Assembly: GCA_947259995.1 (NCBI GenBank)
Contig: CAMYOK010000002.1
Span: forward strand, 660,881 to 724,880
DNA from: an uncultured Pseudomonadales bacterium
GTDB lineage: Bacteria > Pseudomonadota > Gammaproteobacteria > Pseudomonadales > Pseudohongiellaceae
DNA: 64,000 nucleotides
Direction of reading: 5' to 3'
Shown here: one piece after another, positions 38,800-46,170 of the stretch
Numbering within the stretch: position 1 is the stretch's first letter
How the letters are laid out: the number at the start of each line of letters is the position of its first letter
Program-made: the position numbers and the translations under genes
Notes under the pieces: model-generated
The model's input: only the letters and a program-made list of their open reading frames with translations
Told to the model about the DNA's origin: nothing
The model's database searches: none

Positions 38800-39717
38800 A
38801 TGCTGCGCCAATTACTTTTCGCACGCTTCCTAGTTTTCACTAGTCTTTTCGCGCTTGCTGTAAGCAGCAATGCGCAAGAGACAGACGCGAAGAAGCATGA
38901 GGTAATGGCCGGCGGCCATCCAATTGCCGTGTGGGAGAAGTCTGTGCCTAACCCAAAGGGGCATATACTTCTTCACCACGGCAGGACTTGGAGCTCCATT
39001 CCCGATTTTGATTTACAAGTCCCAGGTGAGAATTTATCGCTTATGGACGGCTTCAATCGAATGGGCTATAGCGCATGGGCGATGGACGCCCGCGGCTATG
39101 GCGGAACCCCGCGCGATAGCACGCAGTGGAATACACCAGAGCGCGCCGCTAAAGATATGGGAGAGGTATTAAGTTGGCTTGAGCGCCGCAACGATGCCAA
39201 AACTAATGTCTGGGGCTGGTCTTATGGCTCGATGGTGGCGCAACTAACCGCTCAGCTGTACCCTGATGCTATTCGCAGTGTCATTCTATTTGGCTACCCA
39301 ACTGATCCAGACATCGAAGTGCCAGTTGCCACTAGCGAACCCACACTTGAGAATCGTGTTAATACACGCGCAGCGGCCGCATCCGATTTTATCGTTCCAG
39401 GATCAATTAGCGAGGCGGCGATAGAAGTCTATGTCGATGCTGCACTAGCCGCAGACCCAACACGCGCAGATTGGAGGCAACTTCATCAATGGAATGCTTT
39501 AGATGGCGAGGCATTGAGACTGCCAACACTCTTATTGCAGGCAGAGTTTGACCCACTCGCCGACACCGATGCGCACGCACGATTCTTCAGCAAGATCGCG
39601 AATGCGAATAAACAATGGGTGGTATTAGCAGGAGGCGACCACGCGGCGCTACTAGAGACACCGCGTGTTCGCTTGATCGAGGCGACCATCGACTTTATCG
39701 AATGGATCGATCGTTAG
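38800..39717 (+). CDS. Exported alpha/beta hydrolase
   Basis: 305-residue exported hydrolase with signal peptide (about 1-25). The nucleophile is Ser141 in GWSYGS, the oxyanion region is LHHGRTWSS (about 58-66), the acid is Asp in AEFDPLAD, and the catalytic His is in GGDHAALLE (about 281). AAGGAGG precedes the ATG. It follows the TPR gene in one operon and is convergent, by 6 bp, with a TonB receptor. The context suggests degradation of a nutrient ester or amide, but the substrate cannot be named. Confidence 0.88.
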   Translation: MLRQLLFARFLVFTSLFALAVSSNAQETDAKKHEVMAGGHPIAVWEKSVPNPKGHILLHHGRTWSSIPDFDLQVPGENLSLMDGFNRMGYSAWAMDARGYGGTPRDSTQWNTPERAAKDMGEVLSWLERRNDAKTNVWGWSYGSMVAQLTAQLYPDAIRSVILFGYPTDPDIEVPVATSEPTLENRVNTRAAAASDFIVPGSISEAAIEVYVDAALAADPTRADWRQLHQWNALDGEALRLPTLLLQAEFDPLADTDAHARFFSKIANANKQWVVLAGGDHAALLETPRVRLIEATIDFIEWIDR

Positions 39718-39723
39718 ACTTAC

Positions 39724-41847
39724 TTAGAAATTACCGCGAATGATGAATTTGAATTCACGCCCTGTCGTCGTGCGGAAAAACTCAACCTCTTTCAAAACAC
39801 CGTCAATCAGATAACCATCATAACGCTCACGTTTTGGTGTCGACACATCGTTCTCAAGATTACTTGCCTCAAAGCGATAAGTAAGCCCGAAGAAACCTAG
39901 CTTCTCAACATACAGAGAAAGATTGCTTGGCACCCAGATATTGTAGCGGTTATCGATATCCCAAGCCGTGCGCCCATCATCGATGCGAGCATTGTAAGTA
40001 ATGCCATAATTCATTTGGTATTGTGGCAAATCATGACGGTAGCTAAGGCGATAACTGCCTCGATCATAAGGTGGAAAGCCGTGCTCAATTGGTACCAATG
40101 GATCATAATCAAACTCTGACTCTTGCACTGTTACCGACCCAGTCAGCAAAGCCTCTGGCAAACCCAAAAACCCAAGGCGCACACTACCATTAAGCACCAA
40201 GCCATACGTCGCCGCCTTACCTACATTCCCATTAGTAGACTGTATTTTCGTCGGCGTTGAAATATCGATTTTATAAATCTTGTTTTTATACTCGTGATGG
40301 AAGTATCGAGCGTTAATAGTGCCACTGTCGTTAGGCAAACGATAATCAAGCGTCACTTCACCGCGTAAACTTTCTTCTGGCTCTAGGTCTGGATTACCCG
40401 CAATTGTATCTTGGTCTTCATCGCGCTCGTTTGTGGCACGGGAGAAGTCAGCGAAACTTAATTGCGTGACCACTCGTTCCAATGTTGTGCGTAATTGCAT
40501 CGAATTACTGATGTTATAACGCAAGTCCACTTTCGGTTTTAGATAATCGAAATCTCGAGCATTGCTCAAATCACCAGATTGCGTGATCTCGGAAAATTCC
40601 GCTACCAAAGTACTTTCAAGCGATAATTTTGGGTTAATCTGCCAATTGTGAATGGCGAAGGGTTCATAGCGCATCTCTTGCACGGTTGAATGAGCGTTTG
40701 GTTGCACTACTGGCGTGAGTCCGCCGTATGCCGGATCCCCAGCCCCTCCAGTATAGACCCCCAGCATCAAATCTGATTCTAGTGTCGTTTCTGCCGCCTC
40801 AATACCGAGCTCGATACCTTGCCCGTCCCACAAAGGCATTGTGTAAGAGCTGCGTGCAATGCGCTCGCTGTAAACGCTGTCTGTTGAGAGAAATAGGTTC
40901 TTTGTTTCCGCGCCTCCTAAGGTATTCGAAGCAAAACGTTCACGGAGAATATTTTTCGTCTCTTCGTTTACGATAAACAAACCTTTGAAGCGCGCTCCGT
41001 TATCAAAGCTATGTTCATAATCGCCGCCAAACTCCCAACTGTCAGTTGTGGCAGGCAAGGCTTCACGCTCATAGCGAATCACTGGTGCACCAGTAGTATG
41101 GTCTGTGATTTTCCGATTTAGATCCGCAGGCGGGTTGGTTTCGGTATACAGCACATTGAACGCAATGCGGTCTCTATCGGTCAAGCCGTAAGCAATATTG
41201 GAATTAAACGTATAGTCTGTTTGCTCTCGATACCGATCAAACTCGACAACATCCTTAAGAGAATAGTCTCCATTGAGGCTGACTTCCTCACTCTCTAAAT
41301 GCTGATAGTTTGGCTCAACAGAACCACTAAACAAGTAGTTGAGTCGTCCAGTCTGTCCGCTCCACGCAATTGAAGCACCGGGCTCTGTTGTCCCATCGGC
41401 ATAATGGGTCGAACTAATTTCGGTAGATATATTAGATCGAGACAAGGCTTCTAGCAGCACGATATTAATGATCTGCCCACTGTTTTGTACATCGAGATCA
41501 CTCGAGCTACCGCGAATAATCTGAATATAGTCCACTTCATTTGCCGCGATACGATTTAGTTGCTCGCTAGCCTCATTGGACTTTCCAGCCAATCTTTTGC
41601 CATCAATTAGAATCTGTGCGCTTGATCCCAGACCACGATCACCGCCTGAACTCGAGCTGCTACTCCCTAGAATTAGCTCAATGCCCGGGATACGATTAAC
41701 CATGTCATTGACGGTCAATGGTGCATATTCACTAAAATAAGTACTGGGGAAAGTGACCGTAGTATCTTCGGAGTCCTGAGCACTGGCATTCGCACTGAGC
41801 AGCGACAGGCATAGCACTGATAGTGGGCCAAGATTGTTGTTTCGCAT
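39724..41847 (-). CDS. TonB-dependent receptor, smaller type
   Basis: 707-residue outer-membrane receptor with signal peptide (about 1-23). Its plug is unusually marked by a serine run (GSSSSSSGGDRGLG near residue 62), then ILIDGKRLAGKSNE and IQIIRGSSSDLDVQNSGQII. The barrel contains NPDLEPEESLRGEVTLDYR, the usual TBDR periplasmic-turn block, and ends FKFIIRGNF. It resembles ferric-siderophore-type receptors in length; the ligand is unknown. GAGGTG precedes the ATG. A palindrome lies 33 bp upstream. Confidence 0.9.
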   Translation of the reverse strand: MRNNNLGPLSVLCLSLLSANASAQDSEDTTVTFPSTYFSEYAPLTVNDMVNRIPGIELILGSSSSSSGGDRGLGSSAQILIDGKRLAGKSNEASEQLNRIAANEVDYIQIIRGSSSDLDVQNSGQIINIVLLEALSRSNISTEISSTHYADGTTEPGASIAWSGQTGRLNYLFSGSVEPNYQHLESEEVSLNGDYSLKDVVEFDRYREQTDYTFNSNIAYGLTDRDRIAFNVLYTETNPPADLNRKITDHTTGAPVIRYEREALPATTDSWEFGGDYEHSFDNGARFKGLFIVNEETKNILRERFASNTLGGAETKNLFLSTDSVYSERIARSSYTMPLWDGQGIELGIEAAETTLESDLMLGVYTGGAGDPAYGGLTPVVQPNAHSTVQEMRYEPFAIHNWQINPKLSLESTLVAEFSEITQSGDLSNARDFDYLKPKVDLRYNISNSMQLRTTLERVVTQLSFADFSRATNERDEDQDTIAGNPDLEPEESLRGEVTLDYRLPNDSGTINARYFHHEYKNKIYKIDISTPTKIQSTNGNVGKAATYGLVLNGSVRLGFLGLPEALLTGSVTVQESEFDYDPLVPIEHGFPPYDRGSYRLSYRHDLPQYQMNYGITYNARIDDGRTAWDIDNRYNIWVPSNLSLYVEKLGFFGLTYRFEASNLENDVSTPKRERYDGYLIDGVLKEVEFFRTTTGREFKFIIRGNF

Positions 41848-41879
41848 TTAACACCTCGTTTGTAGCATTTTTAGGCTTT

Positions 41880-41893
41880 GCGCTCGTGAGCGC
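41880..41893. promoter_or_regulatory. Palindrome GCGCTC-GT-GAGCGC upstream of the receptor gene
   Basis: 14-bp perfect palindrome 33 bp before the minus-strand start at 41847. Operator or leader hairpin; no regulator assigned. Confidence 0.35.
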
Positions 41894-42070
41894 GTAGTCT
41901 TTGTTGTTCTAGTTATCACAGCGCTAAAACCTTCTTAGCACCCCCTTTTTTAAGGTGGATGGGATGCTACAGATCTACCAGTCGGGATGTACCCGCGATA
42001 GATGCCATTTTGTGATTTATTATGTCAGGATGTTTCAGACGATTCGGGGCGAGGGAGACTGGAGGCGAGT

Positions 42071-42610
42071 ATGCAATATGCAAGAAATTGGCGAATACTG
42101 CACTGGGTGATTGCACTATGTGTTATGAGCTTAGTGCCAATCGGTTTATTGATCGAAGCGCGCACCGAGGCGAACCTTTGGGATGACTTCACGAATTTGC
42201 TGTACAGCATTCATAAATCATTAGGGTTTAGCGTCTTATTGCTTATGCTCTTACGGCTTGCCTTTAAGCTCTATTACAAGGCGCCCGCGTACCCTAACTC
42301 ATTGCCTAAAAAGCAAATTTTGCTAGCAAAAAGCCTGCACCACCTACTTTACGGGCTGTTGTTTTTAGTACCATTATTGGGCTGGGCTGGGGTGACGGCA
42401 TTTCCCGCTTTAGAGATTATTCCAGGCGTTCGTTTGCCCGCCATGCCGGGAATTCCTAGCGATGAGGCACTAGCCGCAAGACTATTTTCTATTCATGGAA
42501 GCTTCGCGATCATTCTCGCAGTCTTGGTTCTGGGCCATATAGGCGCAGCCTTACACCATCTCTTCATCAAGAAGGACACTATATTTGCACGAATGTGGTT
42601 CAAGAAATAA
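42071..42610 (+). CDS. Cytochrome b561-family protein
   Basis: 179-residue four-helix inner-membrane cytochrome. Haem-ligand histidines are visible in the helices: RILHWVIALC (first helix), LYSIHKSLGF, SLHHLLYGLL and LVLGHIGAALHHLF. The family moves electrons from quinol, for example superoxide:quinone oxidoreductase CybB. GGAGG sits 7 bases before ATG 42071; the open frame reaches 42002, but without a start context. A terminator follows. Confidence 0.9.
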   Translation: MQYARNWRILHWVIALCVMSLVPIGLLIEARTEANLWDDFTNLLYSIHKSLGFSVLLLMLLRLAFKLYYKAPAYPNSLPKKQILLAKSLHHLLYGLLFLVPLLGWAGVTAFPALEIIPGVRLPAMPGIPSDEALAARLFSIHGSFAIILAVLVLGHIGAALHHLFIKKDTIFARMWFKK

Positions 42611-42681
42611 GGATCGACATGATCCAGTCATTGCACACTGACGTAAAGTGTAGTGTTACTCAGTGTTATTTATGTGTTTTT

Positions 42682-42718
42682 AAGTGAGACCTTGCCCTGC
42701 TTGGTTTCACTTTTTTTT
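42682..42718 (+). terminator. Intrinsic terminator after cytochrome b561
   Basis: Stem AAGTGAGACC / GGTTTCACTT (one G-U pair) with an 11-base loop and T6 after the stem. Confidence 0.85.
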
Positions 42719-42753
42719 GCCTGCGAATTAGCACACTGTGCGGTTTGGGATTA

Positions 42754-42790
42754 GCTGAGTCAGAAACAAGCAGTATGCTTCTAACTCAGC
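42754..42790. repeat. Imperfect inverted repeat
   Basis: GCTGAGT (42754-42760) pairs with ACTCAGC (42784-42790), with an inner AGCA/TGCT stem. It lacks a T-run on either strand. It may stabilise the 3' end of the minus-strand tonB-like mRNA. Confidence 0.4.
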
Positions 42791-42886
42791 GAGTCCACTT
42801 AACCATTGCAATCCCGTGTGTCTAATTGTTCTTTTGGATCGATTTGGGGACGCTTACAGTCTTTCGGCTGCAACCGTACTTTGCAA

Positions 42887-43264
42887 TTATGAGCGTGGTA
42901 CGAAGCTGAACTTCATATTTGTGCGTACTGGTACCGCAACACCATTGTCCATGACTGGCTCAAAATGCCAGCGAGAGATTGCATTCAATGTTGATTCGTC
43001 AAAATGACCAGATGAAGAGTCGGCGATTGCTGGAGCTGTAACAGAACCGTCAGCAGCGACTGTGAATTCAACCATCACGTAACCGTCTACACCAGCCATG
43101 TCGGCGAAACGAGGATAATCAGGAGATACTTGCTCAACTACTTTCAACTGCTTGCTGCTAAGGTACATGCTTGGTACTTCATCAGCGCTTGCGCTTACAG
43201 CGGCAACGCTAAGAGCGGCTACAGAAAGTGAAACTGCGATTTTACGGCTTGAGAATAATGACAT
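42887..43264 (-). CDS. Exported stand-alone TonB C-terminal domain protein
   Basis: 125 residues: a cleavable-looking signal peptide (1 to about 28, AAVSASADE) followed directly by a TonB C-terminal domain (VSPDYPRFADMAGVDGYVMVEFTVAADG, ISRWHFEPVMDNG). It lacks the membrane anchor and Pro-rich spacer of true TonB, so it cannot transduce energy from ExbBD in the usual way. It could bind TonB boxes in the periplasm as a modulator, or work in another complex. GAGGT precedes the ATG. Confidence 0.85.
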   Translation of the reverse strand: MSLFSSRKIAVSLSVAALSVAAVSASADEVPSMYLSSKQLKVVEQVSPDYPRFADMAGVDGYVMVEFTVAADGSVTAPAIADSSSGHFDESTLNAISRWHFEPVMDNGVAVPVRTNMKFSFVPRS

Positions 43265-43710
43265 TTTAGACCTCGGGTTATTTCAATAGTTAATTAGGGA
43301 TTACGGCGAGCTTAAGAAGAGGTTTCCCCCACTGCACTCTACACTCGCACACCCAAGATATTGCAATAGCCGGGCCAACTTTTATTTTGCATACATATCA
43401 ATAACTTAGTACTTTTTACCCTACTTCCCCCCTCACAATACCTGCACCAAAAAAAAGCAAAGCGAACTCAAACTGTGCACATATGTATCATTTTTTGGGT
43501 ATGTTGGTATCAATTTTTGTTACCTTTTACCTCATAGGTAACGACTATAAACGTCTTTCGACCATAGCGTTCGCGAATGCGGGCACTGCCACCTTCTTGC
43601 AACCACCATATATAGCCATACACAGGGTTTGCTGGAGTTCTGCAATAGAGCAAAAGCGCCCATCTACGTCACACTGTAAAATCAACAAACCTTGCAAAAC
43701 ACTAGGCAAT
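43265..43710. other. Gene-free stretch upstream of the TonB-domain gene
   Basis: About 446 bp. It presumably carries the promoter of the minus-strand TonB-domain gene. A short repeat GTTACC (43519-43524) / GGTAAC (43537-43542) is present. An open frame on the plus strand (43483-43896) lacks a ribosome-binding site and coding character and runs through a terminator. I see no supported gene. Confidence 0.5.
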
Positions 43711-43736
43711 AAAAAAGGGAGCTTTACGCTCCCTTT
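43711..43736 (-). terminator. Intrinsic terminator of the micro-gene transcript
   Basis: On the minus strand AAAGGGAGC-GTAAA-GCTCCCTTT followed by further T's (T6 in total). Confidence 0.9.
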
Positions 43737-43738
43737 CC

Positions 43739-43788
43739 GTGATCGGGCTCCAACGGAACCTTTGTATCTACAAAGTAGTGACGATCAC
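43739..43788 (-). ncRNA. Predicted three-way-junction RNA fold at the micro-gene 3' end
   Basis: On the minus strand GTGATCG (43788-43782) pairs with CGATCAC (43745-43739), enclosing hairpins CTTTGT-AGAT-ACAAAG and GTTCC-GTT-GGAGC. The stem overlaps the stop codon of the 23-codon ORF and lies just before the terminator. It does not match a riboswitch or tRNA that I know. Confidence 0.4.
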
Positions 43789-43856
43789 CCTAAGAAGGTC
43801 CTCCCTCGGGTAAATGCTACACCAAAGTCCGCTGACACCTTATTACCACTCGACAT
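43785..43856 (-). CDS. 23-residue micro-protein with extreme Shine-Dalgarno
   Basis: Minus-strand ORF of 23 codons starting at ATG 43856. The peptide begins MSSGNKVSADFGVAFTRG and ends RTFLG. Its Shine-Dalgarno, AAGGAGGTGATCCA (43870-43857), is fully complementary over 14 bases to the 3' end of 16S rRNA, with ideal spacing (7 bases from GGAGG). A -35/-10 pair lies upstream, and a structured region with an intrinsic terminator follows, so the whole is a complete small transcription unit. I do not recognise the peptide. It is not PqqA-like (no Glu-x3-Tyr). Alternative: a ribosome-binding regulatory RNA in which the ORF is incidental. Confidence 0.5.
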   Translation of the reverse strand: MSSGNKVSADFGVAFTRGRTFLG

Positions 43857-43895
43857 TGGATCACCTCCTTTTTATATATCAGTTGAAGAAGCTTG

Positions 43896-43925
43896 AGAGT
43901 ACCGAAGAAATTCGAGTACTGTCAA
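43896..43925 (-). promoter_or_regulatory. Sigma-70-like promoter of the micro-gene
   Basis: Minus strand: perfect -35 TTGACA (43925-43920), 18-bp spacer, -10 TACTCT (43901-43896). This predicts a transcript start near 43889, about 19 bases before the Shine-Dalgarno. The -10 is a weak match. Confidence 0.5.
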
Positions 43926-44022
43926 CGCAAAAAAACTTCGATTTTTTGGGCTTGTAGTCACTGCAAATGTGGGCGATTATGGTCGGTCTTGTCGCTATGA
44001 CTTCTAGATTTTGAAATCAACA

Positions 44023-45120
44023 ATGACCCAAGAAATCCGCAATCTTGGCGTATTAGGAGTCATCGGCTTACTCCTTAGTAGCGCCGCATCAAATTTATTA
44101 GAAACGCCTCATTTTGCCATACAGTGGTTTGCCGTCTCTTTCGTGGTGTGGCTCTATGTCTGGTGGCAATGCTGGCATCGACGCGAGCTCAATAGGCGTT
44201 CAGAGAACGCCATTTTGTTTCAAGATTTAGGCGCTGCTAATCGATTGACGCTTTTACGTGGTTTCTTGATCGCCATGACGGCTGGGTTTATTTTCCAAGC
44301 AAACGCTCTTCACCCAATAAGCTTATGGGTCCCAGCATTTTTGTATTCCGCCGCCGCAATGCTCGATCGAGTCGACGGGTTTGTTGCAAGGCGCACTCAG
44401 CGTTCAAGCCTATTAGGCAGCGCACTCGACAATTCCTACGATGCGCTAGGATTATTTGTCGCACCCGTACTCGCCGTCAATCTAGGCAAAGTACATTGGA
44501 GTTATCTTTTATTAAGTGTCGCGTTCTATATTTTCCAGATTGGCTTAGCCTTGCGAGAAAAACGAAGTTTGCAAAATTTTGCTCTAGCGCCTAGCAAACT
44601 GCGACGCACTTTAGCAGGGTTCCAAATGGGTTATGTCGCAGTTGCCCTATGGCCACCTTTCGATGCTGGCATTACGAGTACCGCAGGAGTCGGCTTTATG
44701 TTGCCAGTCTTGCTTGGCTTTCTTATCGACTGGCTGATCGTCAGTGGACGTATACAGGCGCACACGACAGAACAGTGGTTTACTGCATTGAAACACAGCA
44801 GCCATCACTATTTGCAACCAGGGCTTCGTATCGCCTTTTTGGCGGCTTTGCTGGTTTTGTTTGTCCATCAAGATACCGCCCCGCTCACATTCGCGTTGCT
44901 CAGTCTATGCGCCTTATTGGTCTTGCTTGGCTGTGGTGCGCGGATCGCAGCTGTCAGCACCCTGCTAATCCTTGCGTTGCAGGCTATACAATTTACTGTC
45001 TCCCTCGAGCTCATCAGCTTGATTTTATGCAGTTGTTGGATTGCGTTATTGGGCAGCGGCAAATTCAGCCTTTGGCTTGGTGACGATATTTGGGTGGAAA
45101 GGCATGACGGAGCGTCATGA
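44023..45120 (+). CDS. CDP-alcohol phosphatidyltransferase family protein
   Basis: 365-residue multi-pass membrane enzyme with about ten helices. The catalytic motif D-x2-D-G-x2-A-R-x8-G-x3-D-x3-D is complete near residues 115-140 (DRVDGFVARR ... GSALDNSYD). It transfers a phospho-alcohol group from a CDP-activated donor to an acceptor alcohol. The long C-terminal hydrophobic extension (about 200-360) is unlike PgsA or PssA. The in-frame TTG at 44011 is less likely than ATG 44023. It overlaps the next gene by 4 bp (ATGA). It may make the lipid anchor of a conjugate built by enzymes at 49-54 kb; that is inference. Confidence 0.88.
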   Translation: MTQEIRNLGVLGVIGLLLSSAASNLLETPHFAIQWFAVSFVVWLYVWWQCWHRRELNRRSENAILFQDLGAANRLTLLRGFLIAMTAGFIFQANALHPISLWVPAFLYSAAAMLDRVDGFVARRTQRSSLLGSALDNSYDALGLFVAPVLAVNLGKVHWSYLLLSVAFYIFQIGLALREKRSLQNFALAPSKLRRTLAGFQMGYVAVALWPPFDAGITSTAGVGFMLPVLLGFLIDWLIVSGRIQAHTTEQWFTALKHSSHHYLQPGLRIAFLAALLVLFVHQDTAPLTFALLSLCALLVLLGCGARIAAVSTLLILALQAIQFTVSLELISLILCSCWIALLGSGKFSLWLGDDIWVERHDGAS

Positions 45121-46103
45121 ATAGAGCCAATATCATCACTTCTCTATTATGGTTTCTCGCACTGGCACTGGCAGCATGGGCATTAAGATCAATGGATCTC
45201 GACGCTGTCTGGCGACAAATGGCGACGCTGAACGCCTGGCAATATTGTGTCTGGTTAGTGCTAAATATTCTCATGATCATTGTATCCACGGTGCGCTGGC
45301 AACTGCTGATCGGCGCCCTTTCCTCCTCCATTACCTTGTCGCGATTGTTGCTTATTCGACTTGCGGGGCAAACGATTAGCTTTATCACGCCTGGTCCGCA
45401 ATTTGGTGGGGAGCCACTACAGATTTACTGGCTCTATAAACGCTGCGCACTCCCATTACATAAAGCCATTAGCTCATTGGGGTTGGATCGATGCTTTGAG
45501 CTTTGGGTGAATTTTACTGTCCTCCTTTTGGGTGCACTCTTCTTATTACTTTCGCCCACTATGGCGTTTGCTCAATGGGGCCAGATCGCGTTGCTGCTAC
45601 TCGTTGTTACCCTAGCGATGCCCATCGTCTTGTTCTATTTCCTCAGCTCGCCACAGAAACTACTCAATACTATTCGCCGTATAGCGAGCCGTTGGTCAAA
45701 ACACCCAAAGCTATTAGCCGATAACGATGCATGGCAGCAATTGGAGGGTGATCTAAGTAATTTGTTCTCCCTGCATCGCGGCACACTGATCAAGGCGTTT
45801 ATCGTTTCGATTTTAGTCTGGTGCTTAATTCTGGCTGAGCTGTATTTTTTATTGTATTTATTAGAGGTCTCTGTGCCGGTCCAGCAGTTCGTGCTTATCG
45901 CCGTCGCTATTCGCCTCGCAATGCTTCTGCCACTACCCGGCGGAATTGGCACTATCGAAGCCGCATTGCTATGGTGTTTTCAAATGCTAGACCTTCCCAT
46001 TAGCGATGCTTTTGCTTTAATCGCGTTGATGCGCCTGCGCGACATCGCTATCTTAACAGCCGGTTTTATCAGCCTAAAAGCCGTGAAAACTTTGACGCCT
46101 TGA
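45117..46103 (+). CDS. Lysylphosphatidylglycerol synthase TM-domain (flippase-like) protein
   Basis: 328-residue integral membrane protein of the LPG_synthase_TM/UPF0104 family. Signature blocks are RWQLLIGAL, SFITPGPQFGGEPLQIYWLY and the C-terminal LLPLPGGIGTIEAALLWCFQML. Only the flippase-like membrane domain is present; there is no aminoacyl-transferase domain as in MprF. It is translationally coupled to the CDP-alcohol phosphatidyltransferase, so it likely flips or handles the lipid made by that enzyme. Confidence 0.88.
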   Translation: MNRANIITSLLWFLALALAAWALRSMDLDAVWRQMATLNAWQYCVWLVLNILMIIVSTVRWQLLIGALSSSITLSRLLLIRLAGQTISFITPGPQFGGEPLQIYWLYKRCALPLHKAISSLGLDRCFELWVNFTVLLLGALFLLLSPTMAFAQWGQIALLLLVVTLAMPIVLFYFLSSPQKLLNTIRRIASRWSKHPKLLADNDAWQQLEGDLSNLFSLHRGTLIKAFIVSILVWCLILAELYFLLYLLEVSVPVQQFVLIAVAIRLAMLLPLPGGIGTIEAALLWCFQMLDLPISDAFALIALMRLRDIAILTAGFISLKAVKTLTP

Positions 46104-46170
46104 GAGCCTCGCTCTCTAGCCCCCGCGCGGCAGATCAGGCACTATTAGACAAAACCAAGGAGCCCCAACC

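Noticed and set aside
43739..43788. Possible tRNA-like gene
   Set aside because: The three-way fold lacks a D-arm, a T-loop consensus and a 7-base anticodon loop.
43857..43870. Plus strand reads like the 3' end of 16S rRNA (TGGATCACCTCCTT)
   Set aside because: Upstream sequence does not resemble 16S rRNA helix 45. The match is better explained as an extreme Shine-Dalgarno on the minus strand, which has promoter, ORF and terminator.
43483..43896. Plus-strand ORF of 137 codons
   Set aside because: No ribosome-binding site, no domain character, and it reads through an intrinsic terminator and antisense to the micro-gene. Probably chance.
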